Shown: piece by piece, positions 1 to 11,691 of the stretch
How the letters are laid out: every line of letters starts with the position of its first letter
Position numbering within the stretch: the first letter of the stretch is position 1
NCBI GenBank assembly: GCA_965153355.1
Contig: OZ231127.1
Span: forward strand, 46,624,001 to 46,688,000
Length of the DNA: 64,000 nucleotides
Direction of reading: 5' to 3'
Origin: Flaccisagitta enflata
Taxonomy: Eukaryota > Chaetognatha > Sagittoidea > Aphragmophora
Made by a program: the position numbers and the translations under genes
Notes under the pieces: generated by a model
Seen by the model: the letters and a program-made list of their open reading frames with translations, nothing else
What the model was told of the DNA's origin: nothing
The model's database searches: none

Positions 1-143
1 CAAATGAGACCTTGCTGGATGCCATAGCTCTATTTGTTTAGAAATGGCATTAGGATGAAGACAGGTTGTAAAAAATTTGGAGATTCACAACATTATTTCA
101 ATAGGTTATCTTTATTCTAACATAAGAATCAAACGCATTGAAT

Positions 144-538
144 TACAGAAGGACCACTAATTTAGCGTGAGGCGGCACATTTTTTAGCACCACCCCCTAC
201 AGCTCAAACCCATTAACTAATTTTTTCACTCGGAACAACTTTGGATACCCTGAGGCAATACAAATGGCGCCACCGTGGGGATTTTTGAGTTTCCACTTTT
301 ATCCCCTCCAAATGATCATTTTTTGCCAACCCCTGAACCACCCCCGAGGGCCAAAAAATCGCATAATTGGGGGTGTTAAAAGTGGAAATTCAAAAATCGC
401 CACGGTGGCGCCATTTGTATTGCCCCAAGGTATCCAGAACAGTTCCAAGTAAAAAAATTGGTTAATGGGTTTGAGCTGTAGGGGGTGGTGCTAAAACTTT
501 ATGTGCCGCCTCACGCTAAATTAGTGGTCCTTCTGTAG
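144..538. mobile_element. Foldback (MITE-like) element with CAGAAGG ends
   Basis: The two halves are near-perfect inverted copies. The left end reads TACAGAAGGACCACTAATTT and the right end is its reverse complement, and the pairing runs through the GGGGGTGG-type G/C tracts to a short centre near 340-360. The ends are TA-CAG...CTG-TA, as expected for Tc1/mariner-type TA target duplications (inference). There is no coding capacity; the apparent reading frame at 264-452 is simply one arm of the hairpin. A related element with the same CAGAAGGA ends lies at 16128-16547. Confidence 0.8.
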
Positions 539-539
539 A

Positions 540-1970
540 TTTTTGTTCTTGTTGCCATTTTAAAGAAAATTTGAAGCTCTTTAATTTGCCCATGGATATC
601 AAGTAGCAAAGACAATCCTAAGCTGCATCCTTGACAAAAACGGAAATAGTAAAATTGCCTGCTAGAAATATCAAAATGAGCATTTTTTTCAATCGGAGAT
701 TTTTGTCTTTAAACCTGTGCCATTTTTAAACGAATGAAGCTACAATGACCAGCAACGTCGCATTTGGAAGATTTTTTGCAGAACTTTCAAATGGTTACGC
801 AAAAACTAGCAATACAAAGTGCCCTTTGTCGTAGTTACTTTTACACCTCACCACCGACTACCTCGCCAACTTGTACGCCTTGATGCCACGGCGTATTTAG
901 CATGTCATCCAATTTGAAGGCGGATCCATCAACTACTAACGTAGAGCTTGAAAAAGACAAACTCGTGGACCTCAACAATTCAGATTTTGCTCTGAAATCA
1001 AATTCAACTGCGTGTAAGATAAAATCACCACAGCCAAACGCTAGCGTCTACAATCCTGGCAACGGCCCAGGTGGATAGATCTTGAAGTTCTGCTTTGGAT
1101 TCCAACCGGAAAACAAAGAATTAAAGCACCCTTGATTTTTAAAATCGAATCAATTGACATGTTTCATACAATTTTCTGTTCATGCACTCAGAGTTAATAT
1201 CTGGGGACATAAAGGTCAACTTCATCGCAGACAGTTAATATTTATTTTAATCTATAGTATTTTATATACATTATGGTCAATCTTTTTTTCAGCGATGTCA
1301 CTCATTAGGTTGGGAAGATATTTCACTTTTCCTTTTAGATCTACTTCCTTACTCGGATGAAGATGTGTGTAAAGGTGATTTTTATGGTGCGATTTTTCTT
1401 GTCATCATTGCTGTCTTACTATGCTGTAGGGAGTTACGCACTGGAGTTACTTCTTACCTGATCAATTTTTCCATGATACTAAATTACATTACAAAGCCTC
1501 ATGCATGTAGTCAGATTTACCTTCATTATTGTGATGAACTGTCTGAGCATCTGTGTACCCGTCCCTCCATTTATTTGTTTTTTTTTTTGGGCAGTCTGTC
1601 TCTCTTTCTTAACGCGTATGTATACATTGGAATGTTAACTCTGACTTAGAGAAAATGTCGGTGGAGATGAGTTTTAAAAGAAGTCGTAGAATAAGTGTTA
1701 CCTTTTTTTTCCACTCTTTTAATGAAAAATGTTTGTGAAACATCATAACGAGTAATGCTGAAGACTTGTGAACACCACAGTTTTATTCAGCGCCCTCACT
1801 TTAGTCAAATTGCAAAAAATCTTTTTTGAGCGAGCTTTTTTACCCCCTCTGATATCGCCGCCTAACTAATGCATAAGCAACATATTCATCCATACTTGGA
1901 TTGGAAAATCAATTTTAGTGCAACAAAATGCTGTTTACAAAAAACGTTCTCTTTTTAATGCGGCGCACCG
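540..1970. other. Intergenic AT-rich DNA, nothing recognised
   Basis: No coding region, RNA gene or clear repeat was recognised here. The short open frames at 1154-1360 and 1365-1649 have AT-rich, low-complexity composition, no family resemblance and no supporting splice structure. Confidence 0.5.
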
Positions 1971-2041
1971 AACAAGGTGATTATTGTCAAATGCAAAAAA
2001 GCTGAAAAACTAAAGGCCACATCATGGTTACTAAAGTGAAT

Positions 2042-2514
2042 GCGGCTACTCGATCAGACCCGGCTACTCGATCAGACCCGGCTACTCGATCAGACCCGGC
2101 TACTCGATCAGACCCGGCTACTCGATCAGACCCCGCTACTCGATCAGACCCCGCTACTCGATCAGACCCGGCTACTCGATCAGACCCGGCTACTCGATCA
2201 GACCCGGCTACTCGATCAGACCCGGCTACTCGATCAGACCCGGCTACTCGATCAGACCCGGCTACTCGATCAGACCCAGCTACTCGATCAGACCCAGCTA
2301 CTCGATCAGACCCGGCTACTCGATCAGACCCGGCTACTCAATCAGACCCGGCTACTCAATCAGACCCGGCTACTCGATCAGACCCGGCTACTCGATCAGA
2401 CCCGGCTACTCGATCAGACCCGGCTACTCGATCAGACCCGGCTACTCGATCAGACCCGGCTACTCGATCAGACCCGGCTACTCGATCAGACCCGGCTACT
2501 CGATCAGACCCGGC
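2042..2514 (+). repeat. 18-bp minisatellite
   Basis: About 26 head-to-tail copies of CGGCTACTCGATCAGACC with few point changes (for example CTCAATC and GACCCAG variants). The unit is a multiple of 3 and lacks stops, so it gives spurious repetitive open frames on both strands. It resembles the 18-bp array at 47800-48084, which has CAGTCT where this one has CGATCA. Confidence 0.97.
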
Positions 2515-2516
2515 AA

Positions 2517-2990
2517 ACCTGGAAGTCCATGATGGCATAACTGTTAGTCCATGATGGCATACCTGGAAGTCCATGATGGCATACCTGGAAGTCCATGACG
2601 GCATACCTGGAAGTCCATGACGGCGTACCTGGAAGTCCATGACGGCGTACCTGGAAGTCCATGACGGCGTACCTGGAAGTCCATGACGGCGTACCTGGAA
2701 GTCCATGACGGCGTACCTGGAAGTCCATGACGGCGTACCTGGAAGTCCATGACGGCGTACCTGGAAGTCCATGACGGCGTACCTGGAAGTCCATGACGGC
2801 GTACCTGGAAGTCCATGACGGCGTACCTGGAAGTCCATGACGGCGTACCTGGAAGTCCATGACGGCGTACCTGGAAGTCCATGACGGCGTACCTGGAAGT
2901 CCATGACGGCGTACCTGGAAGTCCATGACGGCGTACCTGGAAGTCCATGATGGCGTACCTGGAAGTCTATGATGGCATACCTGGAAGTAC
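2517..2990 (+). repeat. 22-bp minisatellite
   Basis: About 21 copies of a 22-bp unit whose core is GGAAGTCCATGACGGCGTAC. Inner copies have GACGGCG and edge copies GATGGCA, so the centre is homogenised and the borders are older. A short array of the same unit type lies at 48100-48255, and single degenerate units (AATCCATGATGGCAAACCT) sit at 9180 and 28455 in the related elements. Confidence 0.95.
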
Positions 2991-3004
2991 AACAATGAAA
3001 AATG

Positions 3005-3210
3005 ATAACTACAAAAATTAAGAAAAAAAAAATAAAACAAAAAATTTTAAAATTCAAAAAAATATTTTTTTCAAAAAAAAAAATTCCAAGAAAAAAAAAC
3101 ATTTCAAAAAAAAAAATTTTTTTCTAAAAAAAAAACATTTCAAAAAAAAAAAATTAAAAAAAAAAAAAAAAAAAATTCAAAAAAAAATATTTTTTCAAAA
3201 TTTTTTTTAA
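3005..3210. repeat. A/T homopolymer-rich tract
   Basis: Runs of A and T separated by short TTTCAAAA and AAATTTT words. Equivalent tracts occupy the same relative place in the elements at 8510-8690, 27870-28110 and 48260-48500. Confidence 0.85.
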
Positions 3211-4427
3211 GTCCAGGAAATAATGTTACTAGACTAGATACATCATAAATACCCTTATATTTTCTTAACCAATACTCAGAATTTACTGAAATCTTGCAGG
3301 GGAGCTTTAATTGATGCAATGAACCTTCACAACAAGTTTGAACAATATTGGTGAACCTTTACTACCCTTCCCCTATGTAATTTGCACAAGTCCAGGAATT
3401 AATATTACTAGCAAAATACCCTAATATCTTCTAAACCAATACTCAGAATTATCTGAAATCTTGCAGGGGAGCTTTAATTGATGCAATGACCCTTCACAGC
3501 AAGTTTGAACAACATTGGTGAACCTTTACTACCCTTCCCTTATGTAAATTGCACAAGTCCAGGAATAAATATTACTACAAAAATAATAGGCAAAGGGTAT
3601 TAAATATTTATGAATGTTGTTGAAAGTTGGTACACAGGTTAGTAATGCCCTAAAAATAACACTGACCAAGTTTCATCAACATCTGAGTACTGGTTCTCAA
3701 GTTTTCGAGGGTTGACACAACAAACAACAAACGACAAACGACTCACTACACAAAAGGAATTTTCAAGGCTATGTTATAGACCACATCGAGAAATAACTCG
3801 ATGTGGCTAAAAAGTATTAAGCTTTTACTCCTAGATGCTTCATTTTCATGACCTGGAATCACTTTTCTCTTAAAGTACTATGTTGGACGTTTTTTGTGTC
3901 AAAATTTCATGGGTCTGAGTTAGGTAGTTTGTCCACAGCATCAAATTGAAGTAAAAGAGGCATTTCTAGAAGAAGTTCATTTTCAGCTTAAAATCTTCTC
4001 CTTTAAACAGGGAAGTTTTTCTTTGCTTTGCTCTCATTTGAAGACGACTTGAGCTATAGATGCCAGATTGGTCTCAAACGGAAGATAAGTTGACATCCTT
4101 TCATTTGGGACCTAAGCAGCATCTGTGGCTTAAGTCACTTTAACATCAGAACAATACAAAAAGAAACTGCCCAGATGAAAAAAGTCAGTAAGACGCACTG
4201 AAACTAAAGATAGAGGAATTTACCCGTTGGACAAACAAATCAATCGCATTAGCATTTCTATGTTATCAATGTCTGCTTCTTTTTTTTTCAAACTTTAGTA
4301 TGTTTGTTTATGTAAGAAAAACGATCTGTTATTGCCAAATGATGGAATGGGAAATAGAAATGAGAGAAATTCGACCATGAAGTTGAAAAAAAGTGAAGAA
4401 ATTATTGACATCAATTTATTTTGAGCT

Positions 4428-4580
4428 CACACAGAATTTCAAATTTGCATAGAAAATCAAAATTTCCATGAAACAAGAACATAGCGCACTCAGTAATTGA
4501 GTTAGGGATCGCGCTATGTTTTTATTTTATTGAGATTTAGGTTTTCTATGCAAATTTGGAATTCTGTGTGGGTCATGGTA
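4428..4580. repeat. Hairpin with GAATTTCAAATTTGCATAG arms
   Basis: CACACAGAATTTCAAATTTG at the left pairs with CAAATTTGGAATTCTGTGTG at the right, and an inner stem pairs AACATAGCGC with GCGCTATGTT. It lies at the centre of the larger inverted repeat 1973-4901. Confidence 0.8.
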
Positions 4581-5045
4581 CAATAACAAATTGGGATTTT
4601 CATTGACACCCAAGCAAAAAATTTCATCATATCTGATGTTATGAAAATCATGATTCATTTGGCTTGGGTAGCTAATTCTATGCTAATTTTCAGTGCGTCG
4701 TAATCAAGCTCAAGCTGTAAATATTCATTTTACTTCAAACTGAAGTTATGAACAAACTATTCAACTCAGACCCATGAAATTTTGATACAAAAAACGTCAA
4801 ACATAGTAATATAAGATAAAAATGATTCGAAGTCATGAAAATGAAGCATCAAGGAGTAAAAGCGTAATACTTTTTTGCATTTGACAATAATCACCCTGTA
4901 CTAAGAACAATCGATTAAAAAAAAACAGAAAAAAATTTTCTTTGGTTTTTAAGATTTAAGCCTAATTTTCTTAAATTTTTGGGGGAATTAAGCCTTTCAA
5001 TGTTCTTGGCATGTTCTTTAATTTTTGATGATTTTAAGCCTAACG

Positions 5046-5455
5046 TGCATACAGTTGCAATGAAAATACAATGCGAGGAGCCGCAAAATCTCTTGCAACC
5101 CCCCTGCAGCTTTTACTATAAATATAACAGGGGTAATTGAAATGGTAATTGATAGTTTACTACAATTCAATTCCCGCCATCAAGGCGATTTTTAAATTCA
5201 GTTAAATCCTAAATTAATAGCCATAAAAGGGTAAAATCTAATACTTGCAAAAATAGTTGATTTTGACCCTTTGAGAGGCTGTTTCTTGAAAACTAGGTTG
5301 AAATGCAACAATTGCTCTAATGGTAAGAATTTTATTAGGATAAACTATCAGCTACTACTTTAAAAGTTGATGTAGTATTGACTATTTCAGCTGCAGGGGG
5401 GGTTGCTAGAGATTTTGGCTGCTCCTCTCATTGTATTTTCATTGCCTCTGTATAA
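5046..5455. mobile_element. Foldback element, TA-CAG ends
   Basis: The left arm begins ATACAGTTGCAATGAAAATA and the right arm ends in the reverse complement, TATTTTCATTGCCTCTGTAT. The arms continue through GCAACCCCCCTGCAGC and GCTGCAGGGGGGGTTGC. There is no coding content. Confidence 0.8.
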
Positions 5456-5497
5456 ACGTGGTTCTTATAAAGAAAAGAGTATTCTTTGAGAATGTTT

Positions 5498-5499
<2 letters not shown>

Positions 5500-5559
<60 letters not shown>

Positions 5560-5575
5560 GAGAGACAGAGAGGGA
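5500..5575 (+). repeat. (GA)n microsatellite
   Basis: A nearly pure GA run with a few ACAGAG interruptions at its right edge. Confidence 0.95.
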
Positions 5576-5579
5576 CGGC

Positions 5580-6279
5580 GATGAGCGTAGAGAGTTTTCT
5601 CTCAAGCTTTCTTTCTGCTAAATCATAAAGCAAAATAACTAAGGATGGACAGATCGAAATTGTTCCTGCATAATCAGGAAACCTATCAATCTTCTGTTGG
5701 CTTGGTCTTTAGCATTTACTGACTGAAGGAGCGAAGGGAGATAAACACACTCACCACTCTTGGCGATTCAATTGTATTGATGTGATTCGAAATATATTTC
5801 CAATAAATATGACCAGGCGCGTGAAACCAGAATGTACAGAGAAAACAAGGAAGAAATCACGCCGATTGATAACCATCGAGAGTGTAAAACAGGAGGCAAG
5901 CTTAAAATCGGTGAGCAGATAATATCATCAGTTCATTACCAATAACCATCGCTGTCCTTCGTTGATACAATTAGTCCCGAAATGAATTTCACCCCATGTA
6001 AATTAAGTAAACCTTACTGCCGTCTACATTCAAGACGGGGCCGGGGCAGTAATGCAAATGGGTAACAGACAGATGCGACGGTCAATAGACAAATCCTCCA
6101 CAATTATCCAACCGTTATAACCATGGATTTCACGACTAACGCCCACTTCTCCCGACACCCCCCCCCCCCACAAAAATCATGTCATCAATCAACAAACAAC
6201 ATATATGATAACACCAATACAATTAAAATGTCGAATTTGACTCCCATCGAATACTAAATTTTGACATGAATACTGAGCA
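5580..6279. other. Intergenic / 3' flank of the LDLa gene
   Basis: This is downstream of the stop codon at 6280 on the minus strand and probably holds the 3' UTR of that gene. It has a C-rich run near 6162. Nothing else was recognised. Confidence 0.45.
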
Positions 6280-9200
6280 TTAGTTTTGATACGGTGGCGG
6301 AGGGTCCACGACCTCAACCGGGACGCCCTCATCATCATTCGAACTACGTTGCGCCGTCCCAGAACAAGCGTAGGCATCATCGTCTATTGGAGGAGAAATT
6401 GTGATAGAGGGCTGAGAACAAGTGGGAACCGCCGTAGAAGGGTTCTCGGATGCAATCGTTATCGACGATGCGGGACGCAGCAATACGATCTCGGCACTAG
6501 CACCAGCCTCGGATATGGAATCGGTTGTGGAGAGTGGCGGGACACTGGTTAATGATACAGATGGTCCGGTACTATCGGTTACTCCCGAAACCGAATCCGC
6601 ACTAGAAAGAGTAGCAGTACCACCAGCGCCAAATATGTCCTCGTAGGAAGGAGGCTTTGCTGTTCCCATAGATGAAGACGAAGTGCTGTTCCGATACGCT
6701 GGATCCTGAATTGGGAGGGCAGGGGGGGGGAGTGAGAAATCAGCTGGCAGCAGACAAAAAAGATTGCCACTCCGTTGTAGACAGTCGTTGCCATCGTGTA
6801 CTTATCACAGTGGTATATAATAAACACAGCAGTACTTATTTAGTCCATCACTCTATCATACCTGGCGCCTGCGCTCGGCGTCCAATAGCCCAGCTTCGAC
6901 GACGAGCGCGTAAGGAGGCGGAGCAACGAGATCAAGACCGCCAGGATGATGATGATCTCCGTTAAAATTAGGATTGTCCACTCCTTCGTCTTCCGCGTCG
7001 GTTTGGTTTACTGCGGAGGATCCACTTCCACCACCTTCTCCTCTTCCTCCGGTGATGGAGAACAGGTTAGGTAAGCGCGATCTTTGCTCATTCTGTCGCT
7101 GAGCCGCGGCACGACGCCGTCGACCTCGAGCCTTGTTTGTCGCGTACACGCCTTGTAAAAATGGGGTCAACATTTTTAAGAGTTAAGCCACGAGTCAATC
7201 GATACGGTCATACTCAACGCTGCGGAATAGGAACTTACCAAGCACGGCGATACAAAGCGTAACGGTGAATATAAGAAGTGCAAATATAAATACGCCCAAA
7301 ACGGTAGAAGACGATAATTGGAAATTCACATTTGGACAATCTGGAAAAGGATGAGAGAAGAGACATTAAAGACTTACACGGGTCCTTTGGTCATGATTCT
7401 GCAATTCCCGCATGAAGGTGTTACTTTCAATAGGCAATGCACAGTCAACACTCACTTTTCTCATCCGAGTGGTCTTGGCAATGACCTTCACCGTCGCAAA
7501 GAAATTCATTCGAAAGACATCCCGTGCTCTAGGAAAGTTTACATAAGCAACCAAATATTAGCAATCTGATAGAAAATTGAAAGGAGTTGACGGTCGAGGC
7601 ATTCGTGACCCTTAATCACCTGCAAAGTGAGACACTTGAAAAAAGCTGGTGGACACTCGTAACTCGTGAGACGGTTTCCTGTGGGGCATTGCCCATTCGG
7701 CGCCCATCCATGTGCCACCTCATCGGTTGCATCTGAAACGCGGGGTAATGAATGCGATTGTCTCTCGATTTCGACGATAAGACCAGTTACAAAACTGTCA
7801 CAGTAGATCTCGTCTAGAATTGAGATCACGGGGGCATTGTAGGAAAACAAATGAAGCCAAGGGATTCATATTTGGAACATAGATTAATAAAATGATACAC
7901 GCTGTATTTTGTCTAAGTACACTGTTTATAAGAACATCAGCCTGAGATTTGGTGAAAAAATAAGAACATCTTAAGAACATGCTCAGGCTCAGATTTTAGC
8001 ATATGTTTAAAAGTACGCTATGATATAATTTAAAAAAAAAACAATCATAAAAAGTTGTACAGAATCCTCGAACCTAAACAATAAGACTAGTTACCTCTAT
8101 CATTTACATAATTTCTAATTTTATAACTTACAAAAACGAAATTTTGCATGGACTGGGAATAAAGTATATTTACTTCATTGATTATAAATAGCTAGCAACT
8201 ATCATAAAGAATCTCCAATGCTACAAAAATAAGAACGGATTAAGAACGTTTGAGCCTGAAAATTGAGTAAAAAATAAGAACGCTGAGCCTCACTTCAAAA
8301 AAGCTTCAAAATTACAGTCCCCGACTGGGGACTGTAATTTTTGAAGCTTTCTCGTTGCGTAAACGCAACTCGACAAGATACACTACATGACAGCAGTTTC
8401 AAGAAGAAAAAAAATATTGTTTTAATGATGACAAAACTTGACAAGGATAACAATAGTGGATGATGATGATGACAACAATGAATGATAATGACAACCAAAA
8501 TCTAAGGAAAAAATGTTTAAAAAATCTTTCAAAAAAAAAAATTTTTCAAAAAAAAAAAAAATTTTCAAAAAAAAAAAAAATTAATAAAAAATTTTTTTTT
8601 TTATAAAAAATTTTAAAAAAAAAGAAAAAAAAATTCAAAAAAATTTTGCAAAAAAAAATAACAAAAAAACTTTTCAAAAAATTTAATAGTTGAAGATGAT
8701 GACAGTAGTCGAAGATGATGACAGTAGTTGAGGATGTTGGCAGTAGATGGAGATGATGACAGTAGATGAAGATTATGACAGTAGTTGAAGATGATGACAG
8801 TAATTGCAGATGATGACAGTGGTTGAAGATGATGACAGTAGTTGAAGATGATGACAGTAGTTGAAGATGATCACAGTGGTTGAAGATGATCACAGTAGTT
8901 GAAGATGATCACAGTAGTTGAAGATGATCACAGTAGTTGAAGATGATCACAGTAGTTGAAGATGATCACAGTAGTTGAAGATAATCACAGTAGTTGAAGA
9001 TGATCACAGTAGTTGAAGATGATCACAGTAGTTGAAGATGATCACAGTAGTTGAAGATGATCACAGTAGTTGAAGATGATCACAGTAGTTGAAGATGATC
9101 ACAGTAGTTGAAGATGATCACAGTAGTTGAAGATGATCACAGTAATTGAAGATGATCACAGTAGTTGAAGATGAATCTTGAAATCCATGATGGCAAACCT

Positions 9201-11691
9201 AAAGAAAAAATCAGAATGTAATAAATGAGCAAGTAAAAGAACTCCAATCCTCTATATAAATCTAAGTCCTAGTAACATATTACTACATTAATAAGCTTAT
9301 ATCTTATAAACCAGACTTCAGATTTAATTCGAATTTTGCAGGGGCAGTTCAATTATTATCCTTTACTTGTATACCAAATTAAAAAAAAATTCACATAACT
9401 TTGCTACCCTTTGCCTATGTAAAATGCTTAAGTCATAGTAACATATTACTACATAAAAAAGCTAATATCTCATAAACCAGATTTCAGATTTAATTCGAAT
9501 TTTGCAGGGGTTAGTTATTTACTACCCTCTACTTGTGTACCAAATATGAAAAAAATTCACATACCTTTACTACCCTTTGCCTATGTAAATTGCCTAAGTC
9601 CTAGCAACATACTACTACATAAATAAGCTAATATCTCAGGAACCAGACCTCAGATTTAATTCGAATTTTGCAGGGGTTGTTTATTTACTACCCTCTGCTT
9701 GTATACCAAATCTAAAAAAAATTCATAAACCTTTACTACCCTCTACCTATGTGACATGTGCAACAATTCATACTAGAAAACTCATACAATTACCAAAATC
9801 AAAATAAAAGAAAAATTTAAAGAAAAATTGAAAAGAATATGGACATTTATATAGTGTAAGCTTCCATTACATACACATACATACCTAAAATATGGTTTTT
9901 TGAAACACTATCAAAATTCCTTAGGTATATACTTTTTACTAAATGTATCATATTTTTTCTATCTTAAAAACTTTTTTAGTGTATTTTATGAGATACAATT
10001 TATTTTAGGGTAAGGGTATTGTTAGAGCTGTCTTCTGGCATTGATCGGGACCACCAACTCAGCCCAAATTTGGTTAAAATTTTACCTAATAGAAAAAAGG
10101 GGGGGCCAGGTGTCCGCATTCCCCCAGCCGAGTCCCTTAAATCTATTAGGGGGGTGGGATATAGGTGAATTTATACTATATTTGGTTAAGGTTATTTTCA
10201 TTTCTTAGTGATTAAAGGGAAAAAGCCTTCATCTTCAGAGAAGATATATCATGGGATGATAGGTCTCCATGAGGGGTAAAAAGTTTTTGTACATGTCCAA
10301 AAAAAGAAAAAAAATTTTTGAAAATATAATTAATAATACAACAAACCACCCAGCTTCTGGTCATCAGTTGGAGTCCTGTACCCAAAAAAACTGTAAACCA
10401 CCTAAGTCCCAGCTAAATATTACCACAAAAGTAATAGGCAAAGGGTAGTAAAAGTTAATGAATTTTTCTGAAAATTGGTACACAAGCTCCCATTGACATA
10501 AAAATAACACTGATAAAGTTTCATGAACTTCTGAGGTCTGGTTCAAAAGATATGAGAAGGTTTTAAACGAACGAACGACGACGACGACAACAGACTACAC
10601 GATCAGGTCCATCACATAGTCACCGACGAAAACTGTTCGTCGGGGACAAAAACTATGTTCTTATGAAAAATATGGCGTGTACTTTATTGCCCATGATAGT
10701 TGATTGCCATTTAAACGCATTTCCATGTATTCACGCTAAAATATTAACATTGAGAATTTTTTTGAGGAAACATTGCTTAAAATTAAATTTACTACAACTT
10801 TCCCACAGTATGTTCTGTAATATCGCTCATTTAGCGGTTGCTAGGGGTTGTCACACATGGATACGCTCTGTAGCAACAGCCAAAAAAGCGATATTCTTAC
10901 AGAACATATTGTTGGAAAGTTGTAGTAAATTCGATTTTAAGCTATGTTCCTTAAAAAATTCTTAAAATAAATATAATATTTTAGCGAGAATAAATGGAAA
11001 TGTGTTTCCATGGCAACTAAGTATCAGGGGAAATAAATCATTCTTTTATTAATATATACTTCAAATATCAACCTCCTAACTTCATTTGTTCTTCCATAAT
11101 GCTTGCCCCCGTTTTCTCAAGTCTAGACGAGACCTACTGTACTTGAAAAACTAAACTATGGAAAAATAATTTCGTTCGACCGTATCAGAGCCAATAGAGA
11201 AATCATTAATAATTTTTGATAATCACAAATTTTGTCCCTCCTTTTATATAGGTATGCTTTCCCTTTTCTTGCTAACATACCCCATAAGAGGTGTCCGTAA
11301 GTAAAGTCCGGCTGTCCGTAAAGCTTTTTTGGATGACGAAGTCATCCGAAATAGGTATTCTGGGCATTGTAGCCTTTTCCTACCCACATCGCTCCTGCCC
11401 ACCCACATAACCGCCCCTGCTCCCACCACCCTTGCAAGCGACTACTCATTGGTCCAATATCCGGTCTAGTTTTCTTTAATTCGTTGCCAAGTGCTTACCT
11501 TCACAATCTCTGGTACCGTCACATAGAGCATCATCACTGACACATCTGTCAGGGTCATCCTTACAATGCAGCCACGCTTTGTGTTTGTCATCACAGGGAA
11601 CGATCTTTTGGCACTCCACTGTACTGGAGCCAATAAATGCAGCTACGAGTAACACGAAGAAACGAAAACCAAGCTTCGAAGCGCCAGCCAT
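6280..11691 (-). CDS. Type I membrane protein with two LDLa domains and three PPxY motifs (LDLRAD3-like)
   Basis: Modelled as six coding exons (11691-11499, 7732-7620, 7528-7456, 7340-7239, 7151-6862, 6705-6280; 398 aa) with GT-AG borders and consistent phase. Residues 1-26 are a signal peptide (hydrophobic core FFVLLVAAFIG). LDLa domain 1 has cysteines at 33, 43, 50, 57, 63 and 80 with the calcium-site motif CDGTRDCEDATDE. LDLa domain 2 has cysteines at 91, 98, 106, 113, 119 and 128 with CDGEGHCQDHSDE. A single transmembrane helix lies at about 138-160 (VLGVFIFALLIFTVTLCIAV), followed by a basic stretch (GRRRR). The cytoplasmic tail carries PPPY (238-241), PPSY (275-278) and a near-terminal PPPPY (to 396). 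PPxY motifs bind WW domains of NEDD4-family ubiquitin ligases, and this layout is that of LDLRAD3/LDLRAD4/PMEPA1, so an adaptor role at the plasma or endosomal membrane is inferred. The LDLa domains are split by introns, and the 3.8 kb first intron holds a minisatellite element and a foldback. Orthology to LDLRAD3 rather than LDLRAD4 is not resolved. Confidence 0.85.
8296..10652 (+). mobile_element. Minisatellite-bearing non-autonomous element, copy 2 (intron 1 of the LDLa gene)
   Basis: Starts with a perfect hairpin, ATTACAGTCCCC-GACT-GGGGACTGTAAT (8313-8340), nested in AAGCTTCAAAA/TTTTGAAGCTT flanks. It then has an A/T tract (8510-8690), a 19-bp minisatellite (8690-9175) and several diverged units containing TAATTCGAATTTTGCAGGGG. 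It ends at the hairpin CCGACGAA-AACTG-TTCGTCGG near 10622-10645. Copy 3 at 27668-29930 is very similar throughout. No protein is encoded. Confidence 0.75.
8690..9175 (+). repeat. 19-bp minisatellite
   Basis: About 25 copies of GATCACAGTAGTTGAAGAT; the leftmost third has GATGACAG instead of GATCACAG. The unit length is not a multiple of 3 and there is no stop on the minus strand, so it yields a false repetitive frame. Confidence 0.95.
10697..11024. mobile_element. Foldback element (intron 1 of the LDLa gene)
   Basis: The left arm has TTTACTACAACTTTCCCACA followed by GTATGTTCTGTAATATCGCT. The right arm has the inverse AGAACATATTGTTGGAAAGT followed by TGTAGTAAATTCGATTTTAAG. The outer ends pair GCATTTCCATGTATTCACGC with the reverse complement of GCGAGAATAAATGGAAATG. 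No coding capacity. Confidence 0.75.

Larger units (their letters stand above)
2017..3807 (+). mobile_element. Minisatellite-bearing non-autonomous element, copy 1
   Basis: In order this copy has an 18-bp tandem array (2042-2514), a 22-bp tandem array (2517-2990), an A/T homopolymer-rich tract (3005-3210), then two or three diverged ~190-bp units containing ATCTTGCAGGGGAGCTTTAAT. It ends in a hairpin CCACATCGAG-AAATAA-CTCGATGTGG at 3782-3807; CCACATC also occurs at the left end (2018). The same 18-bp/22-bp/3' layout recurs at 47760-49080, and the 3' part is related to the elements at 8296-10652 and 27668-29930. Confidence 0.7.
1973..4901. mobile_element. Inverted-repeat element split by a nested minisatellite element
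   Basis: The left arm (about 1973-2003, resuming at 3808-3945) matches the right arm (about 4750-4901) in inverted orientation, including the shared words GGTGATTATTGTCAAATGC and CATGGGTCTGAGTT. The left arm is interrupted at about 2003-3807 by a second element carrying tandem repeats, so the minisatellite element inserted later. A smaller hairpin sits at the centre (4428-4580). No protein is encoded. Confidence 0.7.

Noticed and set aside
2042-2990. Possible CRISPR array (regular short repeats)
   Set aside because: Units are contiguous head-to-tail minisatellites with no unique spacers, in an animal genome.
2024-3102. Repetitive open frames over the 18-bp and 22-bp arrays on both strands
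   Set aside because: Products of tandem DNA repeats with no start context, domain or splice support; the same arrays recur elsewhere as non-coding repeat.
10663-10965. 100-codon plus-strand frame
   Set aside because: It spans both arms of a foldback element in the LDLa gene intron and has no protein-like features.
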